Shown here piece by piece: positions 41,870 to 56,050 of a stretch of 64,000 nt of DNA. Each line of letters begins with the position of its first letter. Position 1 is the first letter of the stretch. The stretch is from positions 868,001 through 932,000 of the forward strand of contig NW_027488589.1 of the NCBI RefSeq assembly GCF_050948215.1, read 5' to 3'. The notes beneath the pieces were generated by a model. That model made no database searches, was not told where the DNA came from, and saw only the letters and a program-made list of their open reading frames with translations. Position numbers and translations under genes: made by a program. The stretch is from Halictus rubicundus (lineage: Eukaryota > Arthropoda > Insecta > Hymenoptera > Halictidae).

Positions 41870-43430
41870 ATCTATCCTATCCTCTATCCTATCGTATCCT
41901 CTATCCTATCCCATACTCTGCCCTACCCTATACTCTATCCTATCATATCCTCTATCCTATCCTATCCACTATCCTATCCTATCCTCTATCCTATCCTATC
42001 CTCTATCCTATCATATCCTCTATCCTATCCTATCCTCTATCCTATAGTATCATCTATCCTATGCTATTCTCTATCCTATCCCATCCTCTGCCCTATCCTA
42101 TACTCTATCCTATCTTATCCTCTATCCTATCCTATCCACTATCCTATCCTCTAACCTATCATGTCCTCTATCCTATCCTACCCTCTATCCTATCCTCTAT
42201 CCTATCCTATCATCTATCCTATCCTATCCTCTATCCTATCCTCTATCCTATCCTCTATCCTATCCTATCATCTATCCTATCCTATCCTCTATCCTATCCT
42301 CTATCCTATCCTCTATCCTATCCTCTATCCTATCCTATCATCTATCCTATCCTATCCTCTATCCTATCCTATCCTCTATCCGATCCTCTATCCTATCCTA
42401 TCCTCTATCCTATCCTATCCTCTATCAGATCCTCTATCCTATCCTCTATCCTATCCTCTATCCTATCCTCTATCGTATCCTATCCTATCCTCTATCCTAT
42501 CCTATCCTCTATCCTATACTATCCTCTACCTTATCCTATCCTCTATCCTATCCAATTACCTATCCTATCCTCTATCCTATCCTTTCGTCTATCCTATCCT
42601 ATCCTCGATCCTATCCTATCCGCTATCCTATCCTGAATCTTATCCCAGACTCTATCCTATCGTATCCTCTATCCTATCCCATACTCTGCCCTACCCTATA
42701 CTCTATCCTATCATATCCTCTATCCTATCCTATCCACTATCCTATCCTATCCTCTATCCTATCCTATCCTCTATCCTATCATATCCTCTATCCTATCCTA
42801 TCCTCTATCCTATAGTATCATCTATCCTATGCTATTCTCTATCCTATCCCATCCTCTGCCCTATCCTATACTCTATCCTATCTTATCCTCTATCCTATCC
42901 TATCCACTATCCTATCCTCTAACCTATCATGTCCTCTATCCTATCCTACCCTCTATCCTATCCTCTATCCTATCCTATCATCTATCCTATCCTATCCTCT
43001 ATCCTATCCTCTATCCTATCCTCTATCCTATCCTATCATCTATCCTATCCTATCCTCTATCCTATCCTCTATCCTATCCTCTATCCTATCCTCTATCCTA
43101 TCCTATCATCTATCCTATCCTATCCTCTATCCTATCCTATCCTCTATCCGATCCTCTATCCTATCCTATCCTCTATCCTATCCTATCCTCTATCAGATCC
43201 TCTATCCTATCCTCTATCCTATCCTCTATCCTATCCTCTATCGTATCCTATCCTATCCTCTATCCTATCCTATCCTCTATCCTATACTATCCTCTACCTT
43301 ATCCTATCCTCTATCCTATCCAATTACCTATCCTATCCTCTATCCTATCCTTTCGTCTATCCTATCCTATCCTCGATCCTATCCTATCCGCTATCCTATC
43401 CTGAATCTTATCCCAGACTCTATCCTATCC
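41870..43430. repeat. 768-bp higher-order repeat, two copies
   Basis: Landmarks recur 768 bp apart: 42061 and 42829, 42161 and 42929, about 41913 and 42681, and GAATCT at 42635 and 43403. Confidence 0.8.
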
Positions 43431-43969
43431 AATCCTCTATCATATCCAATGTCCTATCCTATCCTCTTTCCTATCATCTACCCTATCCTATCTTCTACTA
43501 TATAATACCCTCTATCCTATCCAATCCACTATCCTATCCTATCCTCTGTAATATCCGATCCTCTATCCTATGCTATCCTCTATCATCTATCCTATCCTAT
43601 CCTCTATCCTATCCTATCCTCAATCCTATCCTATCCTCTATTCTATAAAATCCTCTATTCTATCCTATCATCTATCCTATCCTATCCTCTATACTATCAA
43701 ATCCTCTTTCCTATCCTATCCTCTATCCTATCGTATCCTATATCCTATAATATCCTCTATCCTATAGTATCCTCTATAATATCTTATCCTCTATCCTATC
43801 CTATCATCTATCCTCTATCCTATCCTATCCTCTATCCTATCCTATCCTCTATTCTATCCATTGCTCTATTCTATAATATCCTCTATCCTATCCTGTATCC
43901 TATCCTCTATCCTATCCTCTACCCTATCCCATCCTCAATCCTATCCTGTATCGTATCCAGTCCTCTATC

Positions 43970-46900
43970 CTATCCTTTCCTCTATCGTATCCTATCCTCT
44001 ATCCTATCCTATCCTCTATCCTATCCTATCCTCTATCCGATCCTCTATCCTATACTATCCTCTATCCGATCCTCTATCCTATCCTATCCTCTATCCTATC
44101 CTCTATCCTATCCTATCATCTATTCTATCCTATCCTCTATCCTATCCTATCCTCTATCCTATCCTCTATCAGATCCTCTATCCTATCCTCTATCCTATCC
44201 TCTATCGTATCCTATCCTATCCTCTATCCTATCCTATCCTCTATCCTATAATATCCTCTACCTTATCCTATCCTCTATCCTATCCAATTACCTATCCTAT
44301 CCTCTATCCTATCCTTTCGTCTATCCTATCCTATCCTCTATCCTGTCCTATCCTCTATCCTATCCTACCCTCTATCCTATAATATCCTCTATCCTATCCT
44401 ATCCTCTATCCTATGATATCCTCTATACTATCCAATTCTCTATTCTGTCCTATCCTGTATCCTATCCTACTCTCTATCCTATAATATCCTCTATTCTATC
44501 CAATCCTCTATTCTGACCTATCCTCTATCCTATCCTACCCTCTATCCTATAATATCCTCTATCCTAACCTATCCTCTATCCTATCCCATCCTCTATCCTA
44601 TCCAATCCCCTTTCGTATCCTCTATCCTATCCTATCCTCTATCCTATCCTGTCCTCTATCCTATCCTATCCTCTATCCTATAATATACTCTATCGTATCG
44701 CATCCTCTATCCTATCCCATCCTCTATCCTATCCTATCCTCTATCCTAACCTATCCTCTATCCTATAATATCCTCTATCCTATCCTCTCCTCTATCCTAT
44801 CCCATCCTCTATCCTATCCTCTATCGTATCCTATCCTCTGTCCTATCGTATCCTGTATCCTATCGTATCATCTATCCTCTCCCTTCCTCTATGCTATCCT
44901 ATCCTGAATCTTATCCCAGTCTCTATCGTATCCTACCCTCTGTCCTATCCCATCCTCTATGCTATCCTATCCTGAATCCTATCCCAGACTCTATCGTATC
45001 CTACCCTCTGTACTATCCTATTTTCTATTCTATTCTATCCTCCATCCAATCCTATCCTCTATCCTAACCTATCCTCTATCCTATAATATCCTCTATCCTA
45101 TCCTATACTCTATCCAATCCTATCCTCTGTCCTATCCTATCCTCTATCCTATCCTATCCTCTATCCTATCCTCTACTCTATCCTACCCTATCCTTTTTCC
45201 AATCCTATCCTGTATCCTATCCTATCCTCTCTTCTATCCAATCCTCTATCCTGTCCTATCCTCTATCCTATCCTACCCTCTATCCTATAATATCCTCTAT
45301 CCTATCCTATCCTCTATCTTAGCCAATTCCCTATCCTATCCTCTATCCTATCCTATCCTATCCTGTTTCCTATCCAATCCCCTATCCTATCCTCTACCCT
45401 ATCCTATCCTGTATTCTATCCTATCCTCTATCCTATCCTATCCTCTATCCTATCCAATCCCCTATCCTATCCTCTATCCTATCCTATCCCATCCTGTTTC
45501 CTATCCAATCCCCTATCCTATCCTCTACCCTATCCTATCCTGTATCCTATCGAATCCTCTATCCTATCCTATTCTCTATCTTATCCTATCCTGTATCCTA
45601 TCCAATCCCCTATCCTATCCTCTATCCTATCCTCTATCCTATTCTATCCTCAATACTATCCTCCATCCTATCCTCTATCCTATCCTCTATCCTATCCTCT
45701 ATCCTATCCTAACCTCTATCCTATCCTCTCCTCTATCCTACCCTATCCTTTTTCCAATCCTATCCTCTATCCTATCCTATCCTCTATTCTATCCAATCCT
45801 CTATCCTGTCCTATCCTCTATCCTATCCTACCCTCTATCCTATAATATCCTCTATTCTATCCAATCCTCTATTCTATAATATCCTCTATCCTATCCAATC
45901 CTCTATCCTATCCTCTATCCTATCCTATCCTCTATCCTATCCAATCCCCTATCCTATCCTCTATCCTATCCTATCCTATCCTGTTTCCTATCCAATCCCC
46001 TATCCTATCCTCTACCCTATCCTATCCTGTATCCAATCCAATCCTCTATCCTATCCTATTCTCTATCTTATCCTATCCTGTATCCTATCCAATCCCCTAT
46101 CCTATCCTCTATCCTATCCTCTATCCTATCCTATCCTCAATCCTATCCTCCATCCTATCCTCTATCCTATCCTCTATCCTATCCTCTATCCTATCCTATC
46201 CTCAATCCTATCCTCCATCCTATCCTCTATCCTATCCTCTATCCTATCCTCCCTCCTATCCTATCCTCTATCCTATCCTCTCCTCTATCCTACCCTATCC
46301 TTTTTCCAATCCTATCCTCTATCATATCCTATCCTCTATTCTATCCAATCCTCTATCCTGTCCTATCCTCTATCCTATCCTACCCTCTATCCTATAATAT
46401 CCTCTATCCTATCCTATCCTCTATCCTATGATATCCTCTATACTATCCAATTCTCTATTCTGTCCTATCCTGTATCCTATCCTACCTTCTATCCTATAAT
46501 ATCCTCTATCCTATCCTATCCTCTATCCTATACAATCCACTATCCTATCCTCTATCCTAACCTATCTTCTATTATATAATATCCTCTATCCTATCCAATC
46601 CTCTATCGTATACACTATCCTACCCTCTATCCTATCCTATCCTCAATCCTACCCTATCCCCTAACCTATCTGATCCTCTAACCTATCCTATCCTTTATCC
46701 TATCCTATCCTCTGTCCTATCCTATTTTCTATACTATCCTGTCCTCTATCCTAACCTATCCGCTATCCTATAATATCCTCTATCTTATCCTATCCTCTAT
46801 CCTATGATATTCTCTATACTATCCAATTCTCTATTCTGTCCTATCCTGTATCCTATCCTACCCTCTATCCTATAATATCCTCTATCCTATCCTATCCTCT

Positions 46901-49900
46901 ATCCTATGATATCCTCTATACTATCCAATTCTCTATTCTGTCCTATCCTGTATCCTATCCTACCTTCTATCCTATAATATCCTCTATCCTATCCTATCCT
47001 CTATCCTATACAATCCACTATCCTATCCTCTATCCTAACCTATCTTCTATTATATAATATCCTCTATCCTATCCAATCCTCTATCGTATACACTATCCTA
47101 CCCTCTATCCTATCCTATTCTCAATCCTACCCTATCCCCTACCCTATCTGATCCTCTAACCTATCCTATCCTTTATCCTATCCTATCCTCTGTCCTATCC
47201 TATTTTCTATACTATCCTGTCCTCTATCCTAACCTATCCTCTATCCTATAATATCCTCTATCTTATCCTATCCTCTATCCTATGTTATTCTCTATACTAT
47301 CCAATTCTCTATTCTGTCCTATCCTGTATCCTATCCTACCCTCTATCCTATAATATCCTCTATCCTATCCTATTCTCTATGCTATCCAAACCCCTATCCT
47401 ATCCTCTATCCTATCCTATCCTATCCTGTTTCCTATCAAATCCCCTATCCTATCCTCTACCCTATCCTATCCTGTATCCTATCCAATCCTCTATCCTATC
47501 CTATCCTCTATCTTATCCTATCCTGTATCCTATCCAATCCCCTATCCTATCCTCTATCCTATCCTCTATCCTATCCTATCCTCAATCCTATCCTCTATCC
47601 TATCCTCTATCCTATCCTCTACCCTATCCTCTATCCTATCGTATCCTCTATCCTATCGTATTCTCTATCCTATCCCACCCTCTATCCTATCCTATCCTCT
47701 ATCCTAACCTATCCTCTATCCTATAATATCCTCTATTCTATCCAATACTCTATTCTGTCGTATCCTCTATCTTATCCTACCCTCTATCCTATAATATCCT
47801 CTACCCTATCCTATCCTCTATCCTATACAATCCCCTATACTACCCTATCCTATCCTCTATCCTATCCTATATTCTACAACATCGTATCGTGTATCCTATC
47901 CCATCCACTATCCTATAATATCGTCTATCCTATAATATCCTCTATCCTATCCTATCCTCTATCCTATCCTATCCTCTATCCTATCCTCTCCTCTATCCTA
48001 CCCTATCCTATTCCAATCCTATCCTCTATCCTATCCTATCCTCTATTCTATCCAATCCTCTATCCTGTCCTATCCTCTATACTATCCTACCCTCTATCCT
48101 ATAATATCCTCTATCCTATCCTATCCTCTATCCTATGATATCCTCTATACTATCCAATTCTCTATTCTGTCCTATCCTGTATCCTATCCTACCCTCTATC
48201 CTATAACATCCTCTATCCTATCCTATCCTCTATCCTATCTTATCCTCTATCCTATAATATCCACTATCCTATCCCATCCTCTATCCTGTCCTATCCTCTA
48301 TCCTATCCTATCTTCCATCCTAACCTATCCTCTATCCTATAATATCCTCTATTCTATCCTATCCTCTATCCTATCCTATCCTCAATCCTATCCTATCCCC
48401 TATCCTATCCTATCCTCTATTCTATCCTATCCTCTGTCCTATCCAATCCCCTATCCTATCATCTATTCTGTCCTGTCCTCTATCCTATCCTACCCTCTAT
48501 CCTATAATATCCTCTATCCTATCCTATCCTCTATCCTACCCAATCCCCTATCATATACTCTATCCTATCCTATCCTCTATCCTATCCTATCTTCTATTAT
48601 ATAATATCCTCTATCCTATTCAATTCTCTATCGTATCCTCTATCCTAACCTCTATCCTATCCTATCCTCAATCCTACCCTATCCCCTACCATATCTGATC
48701 CTCTAACCTATCCTATCCTTGATCCTATCCTATCCTCCATCTATCCTATAATATCCTCTATCCTATCCTCTATCCTATCCTATCCTGTATCCTATCCAAT
48801 CCCCTATCCTATCCTCTATCCTATCCTATCCTCAATCCTATCCTATCCTCTACCCTATCCTATCCTCTATCCTATCCTATCCTCAAACCTATACTATCCT
48901 CTACCTTATCCTATCCTCTATCCTATCCTGTCCTCTATCCTATTGCATCCTCCATCCTATCCCATCCTCTATCCTATCGTATCGTCTATCCTATAATATC
49001 CCCTATCCTATCCATCCTCTATCCTATCCTCTATCCTATCCTCTATCCTATCCTCTATCCTATCCTCTATCCTATCCTATCCTCTATCCTATCCAATCCC
49101 CTATCCTATCCTCTATCCTATCCTATCCTATCCTGTTTCCTATCCAATCCCCTATCCTATCCTCTACCCTATCCTATCCTGTATCCTATCCAATCCTCTA
49201 TCCTATCCTATCCTCTATCTTATCCTATACTGTATCCTATCCAATACCCTATCCTATCGTCTATCCTATCCTCTATCCTATCCTATCCTCTATCCTATAA
49301 TATCCTCTATTCTATCCAATCCTCTATCGTATAATATCCTCAATCCTACCCTATCCCCTATCCTATCCTATCCTCTATCCTATCCTATCCTCTATCCTAT
49401 CCAATCATCTATCCTATCCTATCCTCTATCCTATCCTGTCCTATATCCTATCCTATCCTCTATTCTATCCAATCCTCTATCGTATAATATCCTCTATCCT
49501 ATCCTATACTCTATCCTATCGTATCCTCCTTCCACTCCTTTGCTCTATCCTATCGTATCCTCTGTCCGATCCTATCCTATCCTCTATCCTATCCAATCCT
49601 GTATATTATCCTATGCTCTATCCTATCGTATCCTCTATCTTATCCCATCCTGTATCCTATCCTATCCTCTTTCCTATCTTATCGTCTATCCTATCCTATC
49701 CTCTATGCTATACTATGCTCAATCCTATCGTATCCTCTATCCAATCCTATCGTCTATCCTATCCTATCGTCTATCCTATCCTATCGTCTATCATATAATA
49801 TCGTCTATCCTATCCAATCCTGCATTCTATCCTCTATCCTATGCTCCATCCTATCCTATCCTTTATCCTATAATATCCTCTATTCTATCCAATCCTCTAT

Positions 49901-52900
49901 CGTATAATATCCTCAATCCTACAGTATCCCCTATCCTATCCTATTCTCTATCCTGTCCTATCCTCTATCCTATCCAATCATCTATCCTATCCTATCCTCT
50001 ATCCTATTCTGTCCTATATCCTATCCTATTGTCTATCCTATACTATCCTCTAACCTATCCTATCCTATCCTCAATCCTATCCTATCCTCTACCCTATCCT
50101 ATCCTCTATCCTATCCTATCCTCAAACCTATACTATCCTCTACCCTATCCTATCCTCTATCCTATCCTGTCCTCTATCCTATTGTATCCTCCATCCTATC
50201 CCATCCTCTATCCTATCGTATCGTCTATGCTATAATATCCCCTATCCTATCCATCCTCTATCCAATCCTCTATCCTATCGTCTATCCTATCCTCTATCCT
50301 ATCCTCTATCCTATCCTCTATCCTATCCTCTATCCTATCCTATCCTCTATCCTATCCTATCCTCTATCCTATCCAATCCCCTATCCTATCCTCTATCCTA
50401 TCCTATCCTATCCTGTTTCCTATCAAATCCCCTATCCTATCCTCTACCCTATCCTATCATGTATCCTATCCAATCCTCTATCCTATCCTATCCTCTATCT
50501 TATCCTATCCTGTATCCTATCCAATCCCCTATCCTATCCTCTATCCTATCCTCTATCCTATCCTATCCTCAATCCTATCCTCTATCCTATCCTCTATCCT
50601 ATCCTCTACCCTATCCTCTATCCTATCGTATCCTCTATCCTATCGTATCCTCTATCCTATCGTATCCTCTATCTTATCCTACCCTCTATCCTATAATATC
50701 CTCTACCCTATCCTATCCTCTATCCTATACAATCCCCTATACTACCCTATCCTATCCTCTATCCTATCCTATATTCTACAACATCGTATCGTGTATCCTA
50801 TCCCATCCACTATCCTATAATATCGTCTATCCTATAATATCCTCCATCCTATCCTATCCTCTATCCTATCCTATCCTCTATCCTATCCTCTCCTCTATCC
50901 TACCCTATCCTATTCCAATCCTATCCTCTATCCTATCCTATCCTCTATTCTATCCAATCCTCTATCCTGTCCTATCCTCTATACTATCCTACCCTCTATC
51001 CTATAATATCCTCTATCCTATCCTATCCTCTATCCTATGATATCCTCTATACTATCCAATTCTCTATTCTGTCCTATCCTGTATCCTATCCTACCCTCTA
51101 TCCTATAACATCCTCTATCCTATCCTATCCTCTATCCTATCCTATCCTCTATCCTATAATATCCACTATCCTATCCCATCCTCTATCATGTCCTATCCTC
51201 TATCCTATCCTATCTTCCATCCTAACCTATCCTCTATCCTATAATATCCTCTATTCTATCCTATCCTCTATCCTATCCTATCCTCAATCCTATCCTATCC
51301 CCTATCCTATCCTATCCTCTATTCTATCCTATCCTCTGTCCTATCCAATCCCCTATCCTATCATCTATTCTGTCCTGTCCTCTATCCTATCCTACCCTCT
51401 ATCCTATAATATCCTCTATCCTATCCTATCCTCTATCCTACCCAATCCCCTATCATATACTCTATCCTATCCTATCCTCTATCCTATCCTATCTTCTATT
51501 ATATAATATCCTCTATCCTATCCAATTCTCTATCGTATCCTCTATCCTAACCTCTATCCTATCCTATCCTCAATCCTACTCTATCCCCTACCATATCTGA
51601 TCCTCTAACCTATCCTATCCTTGATCCTATCCTATCCTCCATCTATCCTATAATATCCTCTATCCTATCCTCTATCCTATCCTATCCTGTATCCTATCCA
51701 ATCCCCTATCCTATCCTCTATCCTATCCTATCCTCAATCCTATCCTATCCTCTACCCTATCCTATCCTCTATCCTATCCTATCCTCAAACCTATACTATC
51801 CTCTACCTTATCCTATCCTCTATCCTATCCTGTCCTCTATCCTATTGCATCCTCCATCCTATCCCATCCTCTATCCTATCGTATCGTCTATCCTATAATA
51901 TCCCCTATCCTATCCATCCTCTATCCTATCCTCTATCCTATCCTCTATCCTATCCTCTATCCTATCCTCTATCCTATCCTATCCTCTATCCTATCCAATC
52001 CCCTATCCTATCCTCTATCCTATCCTATCCTATCCTGTTTCCTATCCAATCCCCTATCCTATCCTCTACCCTATCCTATCCTGTATCCTATCCAATCCTC
52101 TATCCTATCCTATCCTCTATCTTATCCTATACTGTATCCTATCCAATCCCCTATCCTATCGTCTATCCTATCCTCTATCCTATCCTATCCTCTATCGTAT
52201 AATATCCTCTATTCTATCCAATCCTCTATCGTATAATATCCTCAATCCTACCCTATCCCCTATCCTATCCTATCCTCTATCCTATCCTATCCTCTATCCT
52301 ATCCAATCATCTATCCTATCCTATCCTCTATCCTATCCTGTCCTATATCCTATCCTATCCTCTATTCTATCCAATCCTCTATCGTATAATATCCTCTATC
52401 CTATCCTATACTCTATCCTATCGTATCCTCCTTCCACTCCTTTGCTCTATCCTATCGTATCCTCTGTCCGATCCTATCCTATCCTCTATCCTATCCAATC
52501 CTGTATATTATCCTATGCTCTATCCTATCGTATCCTCTATCTTATCCCATCCTGTATCCTATCCTATCCTCTTTCCTATCTTATCCTCTATCCTATCCTA
52601 TCCTCTATGCTATACTATGCTCAATCCTATCGTATCCTCTATCCAATCCTATCGTCTATCCTATCCTATCGTCTATCCTATCCTATCGTCTATCCTGTAA
52701 TATCTTCTATCCTATCCAATCCTGCATTCTATCCTCTATCCTATGCTCCATCCTATCCTATCCTTTATCCTATAATATCCTCTATTCTATCCAATCCTCT
52801 ATCGTATAATATCCTCAATCCTACAGTATCCCCTATCCTATCCTATTCTCTATCCTGTCCTATCCTCTATCCTATCCAATCATCTATCCTATCCTATCCT

Positions 52901-55900
52901 CTATCCTATCCTGTCCTATATCCTATCCTATTGTCTATCCTATACTATCCTCTAACCTATCCTACCCTATCCTCTATCCTATCCTATCCTCTGTCCTATC
53001 CTATCCTCTCCTCTATCCTATTGTCTATCCTATACTATCCTCTATTCTATCCCATCCTGTATCCTATCCTATCCTCTATCCTATCCTATCCTGTCCTCTA
53101 TCCTATCCTATAGTCTATCCTATACTATCCTCTATCCTACCCTGTCCTCTATCCTATCCTATACTCTATCCTATACTATCCTCTATCCTATCCTGTCATC
53201 TATCCTATCCTGTCCTCTATCCTATCCTATCGTCTATCCTATCCTATCTACAATTATATAATATCCTCTATCCTATCCAATCCTCTATCGTATCCTCTAT
53301 CCTATCCTCTACCCTATCCTATCCTCTGTCCTATCCTATTTTCTATACTATCCTATCCCCTATCCTATCGTATCCTCTATCCTATCCCATCCTGTATCCT
53401 ATCCTATCCTCTAACCTATCGTATCCTCTATCCGATCCTATCCTCTATTCTATCCTATCCTCTATCCTATCCTATCCTGTATCCTGTATCCTCTATCCTC
53501 TATCCTATCCTATCCTCTATCCTGTCCTACCCTCTATCTTATCCTATCCTCTATCCTATCCTATCCTCTATGCTATCCTATCCTCAATCCTATCGTATCC
53601 TCTATCCTATCCTATCGTCTATCCTATCCTATCGTCTATCCTATAAGATCTTCTATCCTATCCAATCCTCTATTCTATCCTCTATCCTATGCTCTATCCT
53701 ATCCTATCCTCTATACTATAATATCCTCTATTCTATCCAATCCTCTATCGTATAATCTCCTCTATCCGATCCTATCCTCCATCCTATTCTATCCTCTATC
53801 CTATCCTATCCTGTATCCTGTATCCTCTATCCTATCCTATCCTCTATCCTATCCTACCCTCTATCTTATCCTGTCCTCTATCCTATCCTAACCACTATCC
53901 TATCCTATCCTGTAACATATCGCATCCTCTATCCTATCCCATCATCTATCCTATCGTATCCTCTGTCCTATCCTATCCTCTTTCCTATCCTATCCTATTC
54001 TCTATTTTATACTATCCTCTAACCTATCCTATCCTCTATCCTATCCTATCCTGTATCCTGTATCCTCTATCCTATCCTATCCTCAATCCTATCGTATCCT
54101 CTACCCTATCCTGTCGTCTATCCTATAACATCCTCTATCCTATCCAATCCTCTATTCTATCCTCTATCCTATCATCCATCCTATCCTAACCACTTTCCTA
54201 TCCTTTCCTCTATCCTATCCTCTCCACTATCCTATCATATCGCCTATAATATCGTATCCTCTATCGTATCCTATCCTCTATAATATCGTATCCTCTATCC
54301 TATCTAATCCTCTATCCTATCCTCTATCCTATCATCCATCCTATCCTATCCACTTTCCTATCCTTTCCTCTATCCTATAATATCCTCTATCCTATCCCAT
54401 CCTCTATCCTATCCTATCCTCTATCCTATCCTATCCTCAATCCTATCCTATCCTCTATTCCATCCAATCCCCTATCCTATCCTCTATCCTATCCTATCCA
54501 GTGTCCTATCCTATCCTCTATACTATCATCTATCCTATCCTCTATCCAATCCTATCCTCAATGCAATCCTGTATCAAATCCAATCCTCTATCCTATCATA
54601 TCCTCTATCCTATCCTGTCCTCTATCCTATCCTATCCTCTATCCTATCCTATCCTCTATTATATAATATCCACTATCCTATCCCATCCTCTATCCTATCC
54701 TATCCTCTATCCTATCCTATCTTCTATCCTAACCTATCCTCTATCCTATAATATCCTCTATTCTATCCTATCCTCTATCCTATCCTATCCTCAATCCTAT
54801 CCTATCCCCTATCCTATCCTGTCCTCTATTCTATCCTATCCTCTATCCTATCCAATCCCCTATCCTATCCTCTATTCTGTCCTGTCCTCTATCGTATCCT
54901 ACCCTCTATCCTATAATATCCTCTATCCTATCCTATCCTCTATCCTATCCTATCCTCTATCCTATGCTCTATCCTATCGTATCATCTATCCTATCCTATC
55001 ATCTATCCTATCCTATCCTCTATTCTATCCTCTATCCTATCCTCTATCCTATCCTCTATCCTATCCTATCATCTATTCTATCCTATCCTCTATCCTATCC
55101 TATCCTCTATCCGATCCTCTATCCTATCCTATCCTCTATCCTATCCTATCCTCTATCAGATCCTCTATCCTATCCTCTATCCTATCCTCTATCGTATCCT
55201 ATCCTATCCTCTATCCTATCCTATCCTCTATCCTCTACTATCCTCTACCTTATCCTATCCTCTATCCTATCCAATTACCTATCCTATCCTCTATCCTATC
55301 CTTTCGTCTATCCTATCCTATCCTCTATCCTGTCCTATCCTCTATCCTATTCTACCCTCTATCCTATAATATCCTCTATCCTATCCTATCCTCTATCCTA
55401 TGATATCCTCTATACTATCCAATTCTCTATTCTGTCCTATCCTGTATCCTATCCTACCCTCTATCCTATAATATCCTCTATTCTATCCAATCCTCTATTC
55501 TGACCTATCCTCTATCCTATCCTACCCTCTATCCTATAATATCCTCTATCCTAACCTATCCTTTATCCTATCCCATCCTCTATCCTATCCAATCCCCTTT
55601 CGTATCTTCTATCCTATCCTATCCTCTATCCTACTCTGTCCTCTATCCTATCCTATCCTCTATCCTATAATATACTCTATCGTATCGCATCCTCTATCCT
55701 ATCCCATCCTCTATCCTATCCTATCCTCTATCCTAACCTATCCTCTATCCTATAATATCCTCTATTCTATCCTCTCCTCTATCCTATCCCATCCTCTATC
55801 CTATCCTCTATCGTATCCTATCCTCTATCCTATCGTATCCTGTATCCTATCGTATCATCTATCCTCTCCCTTCCTCTATGCTATCCTATCCTGAATCTTA

Positions 55901-56050
55901 TCCCAGACTCTATCGTATCCTACCCTCTGTCCTATCCCATCCTCTATGCTATCCTATCCTGAATCCTATCCCAGACTCTATCGTATCCTACCCTCTGTAC
56001 TATCCTATTTTCTATTCTATTCTATCCTCCATCCAATCCTATCCTCTATC
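43970..56050. repeat. Long-range duplication, 10,987-bp spacing
   Basis: About 1.1 kb at 43.97-45.06 kb recurs at 54.96-56.05 kb. AGATCC variants at 44171/55158, a CTCCCTTCC landmark near 44878/55865 and the block at 44959/55946 are all 10,987 bp apart. A further unit at 54501 recurs at 56245 (1744 bp). Confidence 0.7.
47380..53200. repeat. ~2.9-kb higher-order repeat, two copies
   Basis: Landmarks 47871/50773 and 49540/52442 are each 2902 bp apart. An 85-bp block near 47660-47750 is absent from the second copy, so spacing before it is 2987. A partial third copy, with the 85-bp block, lies at about 57.2-59.1 kb. Confidence 0.8.
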